Below are positions 9,389 to 18,262 of a DNA stretch of 64,000 nucleotides, one piece after another. The DNA comes from Streptomyces musisoli (lineage in GTDB: Bacteria; Actinomycetota; Actinomycetes; Streptomycetales; Streptomycetaceae), in contig NZ_JAERRH010000025.1 of the NCBI RefSeq assembly GCF_016741855.1, positions 1 through 64,000 on the forward strand, given 5' to 3'. A program made the position numbers and the translations under genes. The notes under the pieces are model-generated. The model did not search any database, was not told where the DNA came from, and saw nothing but the letters and a program-made list of their open reading frames with translations. How positions within the stretch are numbered: the stretch's first letter is position 1; each line of letters begins with the position of its first letter.

Positions 9389-10060
9389 TCACAGGCTGCG
9401 GGCGCTGATGTCGCCGTAGGCGGTGGTCGCGTGGATGTCCAGGGCGGCGCCGGCGCCGGCGGTGTTCTCGAGCGCGTTGTGGATCCGGCCGTAGGCGGTG
9501 CCGGCGTCCAGGCGGGCAAGGACTCCGCGGGCGACGCCGACGGAGATCTCGCCGTGCCCGGTGTGCAGGGTGAGTGTGCCGCGCGCGGCCTCGGTGATGG
9601 TCAGGTCGCCCTTGTGGGTGCTGATCTCGGCGCTCCCGCCCAGCCGGCCGACCGAGACGTCGCCGGCCTGGAGGGTCAGGCGGGCGCTCGCGGCCTCGTC
9701 GAGTGCGACCGTGGCCTGCGCGCCCTCGAAGGCGACGTCGCCGAGCCGTCCCACGCCGCGGAACTCGGCGGCGCCGGCCTTCGCCTCGACGCGGGAGCCG
9801 GCGGGCAGCTGGATGGTCACCTCCACGGATCCGGAGTGGCCGAGGAGCCGGTTCTTGGCCGCCGGGGCCTCGACCCTCAGCACCCCGTCGCCGTAGACGA
9901 CCTCGACCAGCTCGGCCGCCTTCACGTCGCGGCTGCTGGAGGCGTCCGCGGGGAGGATCTCGACGGTGGTGTCGGCACGGTCGGCGGCGATGAACCGGAT
10001 GTGTCCCGCGGGGATGTCGAGGACGGCGGAAACCGGGGCGGGGGTGGCGAACTTCTGCAT
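9389..10060 (-). CDS. DUF4097 family protein (beta-helix, putative adhesin fold)
   Basis: 223 residues from the ATG at 10060, chosen because GAAGGAG lies eight bases upstream; an ATG 33 bases earlier lacks a site. Repeating beta-strand motifs (VEVTIQLPAGSRVEAKAGA, GDVAFEGAQA, GDLTITEAARG, YGRIHNALEN, AYGDISARSL) are typical of DUF4097/DUF4098 beta-solenoids. There is no signal peptide, so it is probably cytoplasmic. Its promoter region is unusually AT-rich and carries inverted GTTGC/GCAAC sites. Confidence 0.9.
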   Translation of the reverse strand: MQKFATPAPVSAVLDIPAGHIRFIAADRADTTVEILPADASSSRDVKAAELVEVVYGDGVLRVEAPAAKNRLLGHSGSVEVTIQLPAGSRVEAKAGAAEFRGVGRLGDVAFEGAQATVALDEAASARLTLQAGDVSVGRLGGSAEISTHKGDLTITEAARGTLTLHTGHGEISVGVARGVLARLDAGTAYGRIHNALENTAGAGAALDIHATTAYGDISARSL

Positions 10061-10099
10061 CGTGCGCTCCTTCGTCTGCGTCGGGCACTCCATCGGCCC

Positions 10100-10226
10100 G
10101 TCGTTTCTTGCATTGGAAACGCTACGTTGCGTTCAAGGATTGAGCAACAGCATTGTTGCACTCCATCGTTATCTTTGCAGGTAGAGCCCTTTAAATCGTT
10201 GCAACATGCTTGCTATTAACGCAACG
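10100..10226. promoter_or_regulatory. AT-rich divergent control region with GTTGC/GCAAC half-sites
   Basis: A roughly 45-55% GC island in a far GC-richer window, between the divergent DUF4097 and YbdK-type genes. It holds a perfect inverted repeat gcaaca-gcat-tgttgc (10144-10159), the palindrome gttgcaac (10198-10205), and further half-sites gttgcg (about 10129) and gcaacg (10221-10226). This looks like a promoter with several operator sites for a dimeric regulator. No regulator gene is adjacent. Confidence 0.6.
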
Positions 10227-10417
10227 CGACTCCGTCCGGTTCGTTGCAATAGGTGTGGGGGAAATGCTATGCCCTCGGGGTTCGGGGCACGGGCCGCCGG
10301 CGGCGGGAGGGACCGGCTCCCCGCCCCGTACGCGCCGCCCCCGTACGCGCCGTCCCGGTTCCCGCACCGCGCCGGACGCCACCTCGAAGTGGACTGCGGG
10401 GAAGGGGAGTCCGGCTC

Positions 10418-11668
10418 ATGTCTGGCTCACCCTCGACGGTCTGCGGCACGGCGGTCTGTGCCACGATGACGGGCGTGTCCAGTGCAGAGCGGCACCACAG
10501 GGTCCCGCCGGATCCCGGTTCGTGCGCGGCCGGTGCCGCGTCAGGGGCGGGACGAGGCGGCAGCGCGCTGACCGTGGGCGCCGAGGAGGAATACCTGCTG
10601 GTCGACCCGGTCACCCGGGAGTTGCGGCCCGAGGCACAGAAGGTGGTGGCCGAGGCCGCCACGGAACTCGGCGACCGGGTCACCACGGAGATCACCTGCT
10701 ACCAGGTCGAGGCACGCACCGATCCCCACACCAGCCTGGCCCGGTTCGCCGAGCAGGTCCGTTCCATGCGGGCCGCCGTGGCACGGGCCGCCGCGCGCCA
10801 CGGACTCGGTGTCATCTCCAGCGGCACACCGGTGCTCAGGCAGCCGCTCCCGCCGCCGATGACCGACGGCCCCCGGTACGCCAGGAGCGTGGCCATGTTC
10901 GGCGCCCTGGACGACGAGCAGAGCATCTGCGCCTGCCACCTGCACGTCGGCGTCCCGGACACCGACCAGGCACTCCAGGTCAGCAACCATCTGCGCAGCC
11001 GGCTTCCGGTGCTGATCGCGCTCGCGGCCAACTCGCCGTTCTGGCAGGGGCGGGACACCGGATACGCCAGCTGGCGCACGCTGGCCTGGGCCCGCTGGCC
11101 CGCCGCGGGTCCGCCACCGTACTTCGAGTCGCGGGCGCACTTCGACGCTCTCGTCGCCGACCTCACCGCGACCGGCACCATCATGGACCGCGGCGGGCTG
11201 TACTGGGACATCCGGCCGTCCCACCATGTGCCCACCCTGGAGATCAGGGCCCTGGACGCCGCCGCCACCACGCAGGACACCGTCGTGCTGGCCGCGATCG
11301 TCAGGGCCCTGGTCGCCACCGCCCTGTCGGACATCGAGGCCGGCAAAGCCGCCTTCCGGCCGCCCGCGCCGATCCTGCGCAGTGCCTGCTGGCGCGCTGC
11401 CCGCGACGGCCTGGCCGGTGAATCCCTCGATCTGCGCGGCCGCCGGCTGCTTCCGGCGGCCGCGCTGGTGGAGCAGTTGCTGACGGAGCTGCGTCCCGCC
11501 CTGCTACGGCACGGAGACCTGGCGACCGTCGACGCGGGCTGGGCGCGCCTGCGTGCCCTGGGCAACGGCGCCGACCGTCAGCGCGCCGTGCACCGCACCC
11601 ACCGCGGCCTCACCCCCGTGGTCGACCACCTGACACGCGCCATGACCGCGGCCGGGGAACTCACCTGA
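10418..11668 (+). CDS. YbdK-type carboxylate-amine (glutamate-cysteine) ligase family protein
   Basis: 416 residues; the ATG at 10418 has GGGGAG at good spacing, and the frame open further upstream is Arg/Pro-rich. Family signatures: VGAEEEYLLVDPVTREL, CACHLHVGVPD, LIALAANSPFWQG, TGYASWRTLAW, GGLYWDIRPSHH and LEIRALDAA. YbdK proteins ligate an amine to a carboxylate with ATP; the E. coli member has weak glutamate-cysteine ligase activity. Actinobacteria use mycothiol rather than glutathione, so the true substrate here may differ. It stands alone. Confidence 0.92.
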   Translation: MSGSPSTVCGTAVCATMTGVSSAERHHRVPPDPGSCAAGAASGAGRGGSALTVGAEEEYLLVDPVTRELRPEAQKVVAEAATELGDRVTTEITCYQVEARTDPHTSLARFAEQVRSMRAAVARAAARHGLGVISSGTPVLRQPLPPPMTDGPRYARSVAMFGALDDEQSICACHLHVGVPDTDQALQVSNHLRSRLPVLIALAANSPFWQGRDTGYASWRTLAWARWPAAGPPPYFESRAHFDALVADLTATGTIMDRGGLYWDIRPSHHVPTLEIRALDAAATTQDTVVLAAIVRALVATALSDIEAGKAAFRPPAPILRSACWRAARDGLAGESLDLRGRRLLPAAALVEQLLTELRPALLRHGDLATVDAGWARLRALGNGADRQRAVHRTHRGLTPVVDHLTRAMTAAGELT

Positions 11669-11983
11669 CCGGTAGCGGCAGGCCACGCAGCGGGCACCGC
11701 CGCCGGCCAGGCGGTGCCCACCCGGCCCACGGCCCACCCGGCCCGGCGGGCCCGGCGGGCCCGCCGGACGGACGATCCCCGCCCCCGCCCCGCTGGACGG
11801 TCCCTGCTCCGGCCGTTGGACGGCAGTCCCGCCCCGGCCCGTCGGAGGGGCGGGGTCTGCGGGCCGTCGAACGGGTAGGCCTTCCCGCGCCGTTGGGTGG
11901 GCAGCATCTCCCGTGGCCGGTGAACGGGCGTGTCTTTGCCGGCCGTTGGGACGGGGCGGTGCTCTGCGGGAGCAGGCGGTGGC
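11669..11983. other. GC-rich intergenic region between convergent genes
   Basis: 315 bases of repeat-like sequence (runs of ggcccacccggcccg, cggcgggcc, and ccgttggacgg). It contains no supported gene and lies between the 3' ends of the ligase and GNAT genes. Confidence 0.4.
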
Positions 11984-12970
11984 CTACAGGGCGAGCTGGT
12001 ACTCGTGGGCCGTGTGGGTCGGCAGGTAGCCGAGTTCGTCGTTGACGCGCCGCATGTGGGGGTTGTTGTCGGCGGTGTCGGTCAGCAGGCCGCCGAGGCG
12101 GGGGTGGCGTTCGCGGGCCTGGACGATCGAGGCGGCCTTCATCCAGCGGGCGAGTCCGCGGCCGCGGTGCTCGGGCAGCACCGCGGTGCCGTAGTGCTGG
12201 GCGTCGCCCGTTCCGCCCGCGGGGACCACGAGTTCGGTGAAACCGGCGATGGAGCCGTCCGACCGGTCGACGGCCGCCACGGTGTGGAGGACGTCCCCGC
12301 GTGCGGCGACGGCGGCGGCCGCCGCACGCACCCGGTCCAGGTCCCACACCACCGTGCCGTAGTCGACGGCGCCCATCGGCATGTCGTCCATGGCGCGGCG
12401 CGAGGCCACGAAGGTGTCGGCGAGTTCGTCGGGGACCGTCCCGTCCCACGCCGCCAGCTCGTACCCGGCGTGCGGGGTCCGGGCGAGGGCGGTGAGTGCG
12501 GGGTGGTCCGCCGTGGCCAGGGGCAGCCGGGCGTAGGTCAGGGCCAGTGCGGCCCGAAAGCCCCGGGCGGTGAGAAAGGCGGCTCCGGGAGAACCGGTCT
12601 CGGCCTGGGTGACGACGCTGCTGCGGCCGTCCTGGCGGGCGGCGGCGACGGCCGCGTCGAGCAGGAGGGAGCCTGCCTGCCGGCGCCGTGCGGCCAGCTG
12701 GACCTCGATGTCCAGCTCGGCGAGGTGGCGCTGGCCGTGCTTGGTGAACAGGTGCAGGCAGGCGTGTCCGAGGGGGCTGCCGTCGGGGTCGCAGGCCTGC
12801 CAGGCCAGGCGGCGGCCGGAGGAGGTCTCTTCGGGGGCGGTCGGGGCCGTGATGCGGATGGTCAAGCCGTCTCCGGTGTGAGAAGGAGTGCGAAGGTGGG
12901 AGTGGTTCTGCGCCGGGGCCGTCACAGGAGCCTGGACGGGGTGGGAGTGGCTCTGCGCCGGGGCCGTCAC
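11984..12970 (-). CDS. GNAT N-acetyltransferase with two acetyltransferase-like halves
   Basis: 328 residues from the GTG at 12970, which has GAGG just upstream. A TTG at 12865 with GGAG upstream is an alternative and would drop a repetitive N-terminus (TAPAQxHSH occurs twice). The first half (residues 40-150) is a degenerate GNAT fold with ARRRQAGSLLLDAAVAAA. The second half has the acetyl-CoA loop EHRGRGLARWMK and the ending NNPHMRRVNDELGYLPTH. This layout resembles two-domain Streptomyces GNAT proteins. The substrate is unknown. Confidence 0.88.
   Translation of the reverse strand: MTAPAQSHSHPVQAPVTAPAQNHSHLRTPSHTGDGLTIRITAPTAPEETSSGRRLAWQACDPDGSPLGHACLHLFTKHGQRHLAELDIEVQLAARRRQAGSLLLDAAVAAARQDGRSSVVTQAETGSPGAAFLTARGFRAALALTYARLPLATADHPALTALARTPHAGYELAAWDGTVPDELADTFVASRRAMDDMPMGAVDYGTVVWDLDRVRAAAAAVAARGDVLHTVAAVDRSDGSIAGFTELVVPAGGTGDAQHYGTAVLPEHRGRGLARWMKAASIVQARERHPRLGGLLTDTADNNPHMRRVNDELGYLPTHTAHEYQLAL
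12896..12970. repeat. 30-bp direct repeat covering the GNAT start region
   Basis: A near-identical gtgggagtgg...gccgtcac block occurs at 12896-12925 and 12941-12970. Each copy contains a possible GTG start for the minus-strand GNAT gene, so the duplication has extended the N-terminus or supplied a second start. Confidence 0.8.
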
Positions 12971-13069
12971 GAGACCCTCATGGCGGACTCCTCGGTGTGC
13001 GCAGGCCGCTCGGACTCGTCGGCCTGCCCCGGCTCCTCCGCCTGCCCCGTGTGCGTGGGGCTCCTCGGC

Positions 13070-13543
13070 CTACCCGGCGTGCTCGGCCTGCCCGGTGTGC
13101 TCGGTGTGCGCGGGCTCGTCGGGGGTGGTCCATTCGACGAGCTGGACGACGATCCGGTTCGGGTCGGTCAGCTGCAACAGCCGCTCCCCCCAGGGCTCTT
13201 CGCGCAGCGGCATGGTGATCGGGGCGCCGCTCTCGCGCAGGCGCCGCTCCTCGGCCTCGATATCGGTGACGGTGAGCGCGAAGATCAGGCCGGCGGCCTG
13301 CTGGTCGCGCTGCTCGGGCGGGAGCACCTCGATGCCGCGGCGCAGCAGCACGACGTCCGCGGCGGCGTCATCCCCGCGGGTCAGGGACGCGAAGCCGTCG
13401 GCGGCCATGGCGACCCGGTAACCGAGGTGGGCGCAGAAGAACTCACGCGAGGCGTCCACGTCGGCGACGGTGAGGGACAGCGTGGAGGTGGTGACGTTCA
13501 GGGTGTCTCCAGACGGATTCGGCCGTGACCAGTTCGTCGTCAC
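13070..13543 (-). CDS. VOC (glyoxalase/bleomycin-resistance fold) protein
   Basis: 157 residues from a GTG start. Paired beta-alpha-beta-beta-beta modules: TLSLTVADVDASREFFCAHLG, then ADVVLLRRGIEV, FALTVTDIEAEERRL and LLQLTDPNRIVVQLVEW. This is the size and order of a single VOC subunit that works as a dimer. The C-terminal 17 residues (Thr/His/Glu-rich, repeat-derived) are extra to the fold. The specific activity cannot be told; such proteins bind metals, drugs or small metabolites. Confidence 0.88.
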   Translation of the reverse strand: MTTNWSRPNPSGDTLNVTTSTLSLTVADVDASREFFCAHLGYRVAMAADGFASLTRGDDAAADVVLLRRGIEVLPPEQRDQQAAGLIFALTVTDIEAEERRLRESGAPITMPLREEPWGERLLQLTDPNRIVVQLVEWTTPDEPAHTEHTGQAEHAG

Positions 13544-13753
13544 TGGTCCGGGCGGGACAGGTCGGGGTGTGGCGGCTGGAAGTGCGACTGGTCCGGGCGG
13601 GAAAGGCCCGGTCGTGGCCGGTGCGGACGTGGCTGGTCCGGGCGGGGCAGGTCGGGGCGCGGCGGTAAGGGGTGTTGGCGGGCAAGGGGTGTCGGTGGGG
13701 CCGGGCGGGGCGTCGCGGGCGGGGGCGCCGGGCCGGTGCGGCCCTACGCGGCT

Positions 13754-14335
13754 CTACTCGGCCTTCGCGTAGGTGAGGACGAGGTTGCCGCCCTCGAACG
13801 CCTGACTGTCCGTGAGCCGGAAGGTGCGCGGGGAGAAGCCGGCGCGGAAGAGGGGGATGCCGCTGCCGGCCACGACCGGGTACTGCTTGACGATCAGTTC
13901 GTCGATCTCGGGGAGCAGTTGGCCGGCCAGGTCAGCGCCGCCGCAGAGCCAGATCCCGAGCCCGTCCTCCTGCTTGAGCCTGCGGACCAGGGCGACCGGG
14001 TCCTCGGCGGTGACCTCGACGGCCGGGTCCGGGCTGGTGGTGAGCGAGCGGGAGAGCACGATCTGCCGCAGGTGGGCGTAGGGGCTGGTGACACCGACGG
14101 CCAGGCCCGGATCGTAGGTGGCGCGGCCCATCACCACCGTGTCGAAACGGGTGTTGGGCGCGTCCGTGACGCCGAGGGCGGCGCGGCCCGGGGTGGGAAG
14201 GGTGTCCGCGTACTCGGCGACCAGGTGCGGGACGTAGTCCTCGGTGACGTGCGCCATGAGGAAGTCGAAGTCGCCGTCGGGAGCGGCGATGAAGCCGTCG
14301 ATGGTGATGCCGATGAAGTAGGTGAGCTTGCGCAT
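13754..14335 (-). CDS. Dihydrofolate-reductase/RibD C-terminal domain family protein
   Basis: 193 residues starting MRKLTYFIGITIDGFIAAPDG, the hallmark of the RibD-C/DHFR-like group, with VVMGRATYD and LCGGADLAGQLLPEIDELIV later. Members bind NADPH and reduce unidentified substrates. It is divergent from the TetR gene at 14437 with a 101-base shared control region, so it is probably that regulator's target. Confidence 0.93.
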   Translation of the reverse strand: MRKLTYFIGITIDGFIAAPDGDFDFLMAHVTEDYVPHLVAEYADTLPTPGRAALGVTDAPNTRFDTVVMGRATYDPGLAVGVTSPYAHLRQIVLSRSLTTSPDPAVEVTAEDPVALVRRLKQEDGLGIWLCGGADLAGQLLPEIDELIVKQYPVVAGSGIPLFRAGFSPRTFRLTDSQAFEGGNLVLTYAKAE

Positions 14336-14436
14336 CGAGTTCCGTTCAATCGGGATAACTTTGCTACGGACGTAACTTTATGCAGAGGCGATGTGATCGG
14401 TCAAGCATATTTTTACGACGGGGGTAAGATTGCTCC
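14336..14436. promoter_or_regulatory. Shared promoter/operator of the reductase and TetR genes
   Basis: An AT-rich region between divergent starts. It contains gctacggacgtaac (14363-14376), an imperfect palindrome with core tacg-ga-cgta, and taacttt repeated on either side (14356 and 14373). Palindromes of this kind, placed over both promoters, fit a TetR dimer operator. Confidence 0.65.
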
Positions 14437-15126
14437 ATGACTACCGAGATGGGGCTTCGTGAGGCCAAGAAGCAGGAGACCAGGCAGCTGATCTCCGACT
14501 GCGCGACCAGGCTCTTCATCGAGCAGGGCTTCGAGCAGACCACCATCGCCGAGATCGCGGCCGCGGCCCGCGTGGCCAAGAAGACGGTGACCAACTACTT
14601 CGCCCGCAAGGAGGACTTGGCCCTCGACCACCACGAGGTGTTCACCCAGGGCCTGGCCCGGGCCGTCGCCGAGCGCGAGCCGGGCGAGGAGCCGCTCACC
14701 GCCCTGGGACGGGCCTTTCGCACCGCCCTGCTGGAACACGACCCCGTGGTCGGCTTCACCGGCCCCGCCTTCGCCCGCATGGTCGCCGACAGCCCCACCC
14801 TCGCCGCCCGGCTGCGCGAACTGCACGACCGCCGCGAGGAAGCACTCGCCGCGGCCCTGACCGCCGCCATCGCCACCCCCGCCACCGACGCATCCGGCAC
14901 CGCCGACCCCGACGGCCCCGCCACCGCCGACCCGGCCATCGCGCCCCGTGCCGCCGCCGCCCTGATCTGCGCCGCGGACCGCCTGCTGTTCCGGCGCATC
15001 CAGGAACTGACCCTGGCCGGCCGCACCGACGACCAGATCGAGGCCACGCTGATCCCGGAAGCCGACCATCTGCGCGCCCTGCTCGGCGCCGCCCTGGGCC
15101 ACCCCTTCACCGCCGCCCCCTCATAA
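14437..15126 (+). CDS. TetR/AcrR-family transcriptional repressor
   Basis: 229 residues. The N-terminal helix-turn-helix domain reads KQETRQLISDCATRLFIEQG, then TTIAEIAAAARVAKKTVTNYFARKEDL (about residues 33-60). The ligand-binding domain follows, with an Ala/Thr/Asp-rich linker at about 148-168 that may be a flexible insertion. It probably represses the divergent reductase gene and itself; the ligand is unknown. Confidence 0.94.
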   Translation: MTTEMGLREAKKQETRQLISDCATRLFIEQGFEQTTIAEIAAAARVAKKTVTNYFARKEDLALDHHEVFTQGLARAVAEREPGEEPLTALGRAFRTALLEHDPVVGFTGPAFARMVADSPTLAARLRELHDRREEALAAALTAAIATPATDASGTADPDGPATADPAIAPRAAAALICAADRLLFRRIQELTLAGRTDDQIEATLIPEADHLRALLGAALGHPFTAAPS

Positions 15127-15308
15127 CCCCACGACAGCTCCCGCCCCCGTGCCGGCCCGGTGCCGTCGGTCCTGTGCCGTCGGCCCTGTGCCGTCGGTCT
15201 GTGCTACCGACCCTCTGCTACCGGCCCTGTGCTACTGGCCCTCTGCTGCCGGCCGTGTGCTGTCGGCCGTGTGCCGTGCGGTGGTGTGCGCACGGCATGA
15301 TGATCAGC

Positions 15309-16166
15309 ATGACTTCGATCGCCCAGACCCCCGTCACCGGCCTGGATCTCACCGGATTCACCCCGCGTGAGCCCGGCGTGTGGACCGACGCGGCGGGGCT
15401 CGTGCTGTCGGTCCACTTCTTTCCCGTCGTCCCGGACCTGCCGGCCCCGCTGCACGAGGAGGAACGGCTGCGCCGGGAGAACGCGCGGGCGGCGGCGGGG
15501 AGCGGCGGCGGCCTCATCGAGGCGGTGGTGGGGAGCGTGGACGGGGTCCCGGCGCTGCGCCAGCTGATCAAGATGCCGTTGCAGAGCAGGCGGGGGCAGG
15601 CCTTCATAGGCAGCTGGACCCTGCCGAAGGACCGTTGCAGCACCGTGGTGAAGGTGCAGGCCGCGGAGGGCGCGACGACCGGCTGGCGGGAGGCCGTGGT
15701 GATGAACGAGGTGGGGCCGGACCACTTCTTCCGGCCGCACCCGTATGCCGGCGGTGAGCAGTTCGGCGGGCTGCCGTACCACGTTGCCGACCTGGAGCAG
15801 TGGGACTCCCCGTTCCCCGAACACCCGCTCACCCTGGTACGCGCCGCGCTGCATCGCCTCACGCCGACCGTCACCGTCCACGAACAGTTCAGGGCCCTGC
15901 CCGCGTTCACCGGCCCGGCACCTTCACCGGCCCCGCCCGGCCCGTCCGCGGCCCCGTACGGCGGGCCGCCCTCTCCCGCGCACCCCGGCCCCGCTCACCC
16001 CCCGCCTCCCGGCCCCGCTGCCCCGCCGCACCCGGGCCCCACTCCCCCGCCGCATCCGAGCCCCCCTCCCGCGCCGCACCCGGGTGCCACTCCCCCGCCG
16101 CACCCGGGTGGCCCGGTGCCGCCGCCCGCGTCCCGGCGTGGGTGGTTCCGCGGCAGGGGCGCCTAG
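15309..16166 (+). CDS. Uncharacterised protein with a Pro-rich C-terminal tail
   Basis: 285 residues from the ATG at 15309; ATGs at 15297 and 15300 in or near this frame are alternatives, and none has a strong ribosome site. Residues 1-200 form a folded domain (FTPREPGVWTDAAGLVLSVH, FIGSWTLPKDRCSTVVKVQA, HVADLEQWDSPFPEHPLTLV). The last 80 residues are Pro/His/Gly-rich repeats ending in basic RRGWFRGRGA. It lies just upstream of a SUKH-4-like gene, so a toxin or partner role is possible but unproven. I do not recognise the family. Confidence 0.7.
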   Translation: MTSIAQTPVTGLDLTGFTPREPGVWTDAAGLVLSVHFFPVVPDLPAPLHEEERLRRENARAAAGSGGGLIEAVVGSVDGVPALRQLIKMPLQSRRGQAFIGSWTLPKDRCSTVVKVQAAEGATTGWREAVVMNEVGPDHFFRPHPYAGGEQFGGLPYHVADLEQWDSPFPEHPLTLVRAALHRLTPTVTVHEQFRALPAFTGPAPSPAPPGPSAAPYGGPPSPAHPGPAHPPPPGPAAPPHPGPTPPPHPSPPPAPHPGATPPPHPGGPVPPPASRRGWFRGRGA

Positions 16167-16193
16167 GGCGCCGTTTCCATCCCCTGAGAGGTC

Positions 16194-16216
16194 CCACGGC
16201 GCCCGTTGCGCCGTGG
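16194..16216. other. Inverted repeat between two genes
   Basis: A perfect 9-bp stem (ccacggcgc / gcgccgtgg) with a 5-base loop lies in the 67-base gap. It overlaps one possible GTG start (16213) of the next gene, which argues for the later GTG at 16234. It may attenuate or terminate transcription. Confidence 0.6.
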
Positions 16217-16233
16217 AGTTCGGAGTTTTGGCA

Positions 16234-16905
16234 GTGCTTTTCGACGTCACCCGCAGTGAACTGGCCGCCGTCTTCGGCGAGGACCGGCTCGCGACCCTGC
16301 CCGCCACCGCCTTCCCGCCCTCCGTCGCGGACACCGAGGGCGCCCGCCTCCTGCAGAGCGTCGGCGTCCCCACCGGGACGCTCTGGCTGCGCGAGCCCGA
16401 CGCGGACACCGGCCGGCTGCCCCTGCTCCAGGACGTCGTCGACACCGAGGACTTCGAGGACGCCCCGCCGGACGCCGGCACATGGCCCGTCATCGGCTGG
16501 CTGCTCAACGCCCACCTCACCCTCGACCCCCGTTCCGGCAAGGTGCACGCCTTCGACCCCGACGAGGAGAGCGTGCAGCACCTCCACACCGACCTGTCCT
16601 CCCTCCTCCAGGTCACCCTCCGATTCCAGCGCCTGCTGGAGGAGTTCACCTTCGACGACGACGGCGACGGCGACGACGGCGGTGGCGGCGGCGGTGGCGG
16701 CGGCGGCGGTGGTGGCGGCGGCGGCGAGGAAGCCGGCTTCGAGCGCCTGGAACGCGAGGTCGAGCGCATCCGCCAGGAGACCAGCCGCATCGACCCGCTG
16801 CCCTTTGGCGACGACGAGACCCTCTGGTCGGTCATCGGCGAGGAGATCGCCGCGGGCCGGCGCTTCCAGGGCGACAGCCCGGCAGGACGCCGGCTGTACG
16901 GGTGA
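16234..16905 (+). CDS. SUKH-4-like immunity-family protein with a poly-Gly insert
   Basis: 223 residues from GTG 16234 (GGAG nine bases upstream); GTG 16213 is an alternative. The pattern of ARLLQSVGVPTG, LPLLQDVV, WPVIGWLLNAHLTLDPRSGKVHAF and HLHTDLSSLLQVTLRF resembles the SUKH-4 family, whose bacterial members neutralise polymorphic toxins. An acidic stretch and a run of about 16 glycines (coded by 16678-16725) interrupt the C-terminal region before a helical end. The preceding gene may be its partner. Confidence 0.75.
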   Translation: MLFDVTRSELAAVFGEDRLATLPATAFPPSVADTEGARLLQSVGVPTGTLWLREPDADTGRLPLLQDVVDTEDFEDAPPDAGTWPVIGWLLNAHLTLDPRSGKVHAFDPDEESVQHLHTDLSSLLQVTLRFQRLLEEFTFDDDGDGDDGGGGGGGGGGGGGGGGEEAGFERLEREVERIRQETSRIDPLPFGDDETLWSVIGEEIAAGRRFQGDSPAGRRLYG

Positions 16906-17145
16906 GGGCCGGCCCTGCGGCAGGGGCCGCCTCGCGGACGCCTCCCCCCGTTCCCCGGGGGCACCTGGGGCCGGAAACAGCAGCCACCACTCGCCGGGGG
17001 CAGGCCCCCCGCCGGACACTTCATGCAGTGCCCCACGAACCGCTCTCGCCCTCGGGGCCCCGCCTCCACGGCGTCCGCCCGTGGTACGGCGGCCGGGTGC
17101 GGAGCGGCTGAAGCGCCCGGGTGACGTCCGGTTAGGGTCTGTGTC

Positions 17146-17643
17146 ATGTCTGCTGCCTCCACGTCCGGTCCCGCGCCGGCTCTTGTGCTGCGTCCCGCGA
17201 CCCGCGCCGACCTGCCCGCGGTGCTCGCCCTGCTCGCCGACGAGGACAAGGTGGTGGACCCGGCGCAGGTCGCGGTCACCGACGCCCACGAGCGCGCCTT
17301 CGCGGCGATCGAGGCGGACCCGCGCAACGAGATGCTGGTCCTGGTCGAAGGCGGCGGCCAGGACACCGGCGAGACGGTGGTGGGCTGCCTCCAGGCGACG
17401 TACATCCCCGGGCTCGGCAAGGGCGGAGCCGAGCGGTCCCTGATCGAGGCGGTACGCGTCCGTGCCGACCGGCGCGGCGCAGGACTGGGCCGGACCCTCA
17501 TGCGGGAGGCCGCCGCCCGGGCACGCGCGCGCGGATGCCGGCTGCTCCAACTGACCAGCGACAAACGGCGCGAGGACGCGCACCGCTTCTACACCGCGGC
17601 GGGCTTCACCAACAGCCACGAGGGGTTCAAGCTCGCCCTTTAG
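17146..17643 (+). CDS. GNAT-family N-acetyltransferase
   Basis: 165 residues. LRPATRADLPAVLALLADED opens a standard GNAT fold. The acetyl-CoA loop is VRVRADRRGAGLGRTLMREA (about 105-124). The ending RREDAHRFYTAAGFTNSHEG is typical of single-domain GNATs. The substrate is unknown. It is followed immediately by a 15-bp tandem repeat. Confidence 0.93.
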   Translation: MSAASTSGPAPALVLRPATRADLPAVLALLADEDKVVDPAQVAVTDAHERAFAAIEADPRNEMLVLVEGGGQDTGETVVGCLQATYIPGLGKGGAERSLIEAVRVRADRRGAGLGRTLMREAAARARARGCRLLQLTSDKRREDAHRFYTAAGFTNSHEGFKLAL

Positions 17644-17646
17644 CCG

Positions 17647-17736
17647 TGCAATGGACAGCCGCGCGATGGACAGCCGCGCGGTGGACAGCCGCGCGGTGGA
17701 CAGCCGCGCGATGGAGAGCCGCGCGATGGACAGGCG
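17647..17736. repeat. 15-bp tandem repeat, six copies
   Basis: The unit cgcgatggacagccg, with single-base variants, is repeated six times directly after the GNAT stop codon. It is non-coding in context. Confidence 0.9.
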
Positions 17737-17863
17737 CGCCCTGTGTCCCTGCGTCACTTGAGCAGCTGACGTCCTCAGGTCGCTTGAGTAGATGTGCTCA
17801 TGGTCGTGGCGCCGTCCGGGCCCGGAGACTGAGGGCGTTTCCCGAAAAGAAAGGCCTGTGCCG

Positions 17864-18166
17864 ATGCGGCCCTGCCGACGCCTCTTTCTCCATCTGCCCT
17901 GCCTGCTCGCCGTGACGGGGGTGGGGGCGGGGCTGCTTGTGACCGGGTGCGGTGTGCGGGAGGAGATGTGCCTGCCGGGCCACTATCAGGTACTGGCGGT
18001 GAACGACTTCGGTGGCGACTGCATCCCCGACGGCGAGGAGCCGCCTGCGGGTTGGGCCCGTTACCCCGAGGGCAAGGTCCCCCGGTACGTGGGCGATGAG
18101 TGGGACCGCTACTGGTCCACCAGGACCCTCGACGAGAACGGCCGCATCGTGACGCTGCCGAACTGA
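17864..18166 (+). CDS. SCO0607-like small lipoprotein
   Basis: About 100 residues from ATG 17864 (a GTG six bases upstream is equally possible; AGAAAGG lies before both). A signal peptide with the lipobox LVTGC gives an acylated Cys near residue 26. The mature part (EEMCLPGHYQVLAVNDFGGD, PPAGWARYPEGKVPRYV, DEWDRYWST) matches, from memory, the SCO0607 family of short Streptomyces lipoproteins. It should sit on the outer face of the membrane. Function unknown. Confidence 0.85.
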   Translation: MRPCRRLFLHLPCLLAVTGVGAGLLVTGCGVREEMCLPGHYQVLAVNDFGGDCIPDGEEPPAGWARYPEGKVPRYVGDEWDRYWSTRTLDENGRIVTLPN

Positions 18167-18262
18167 GCACGCCACCCGTCACCGGCCGTGCCGCGCCGCG
18201 CGATGGCAGGCGGGGGGGGCGGGGTGTGTGCGGGCCGCGGCGGCAGGCATGATCATCGCGTG

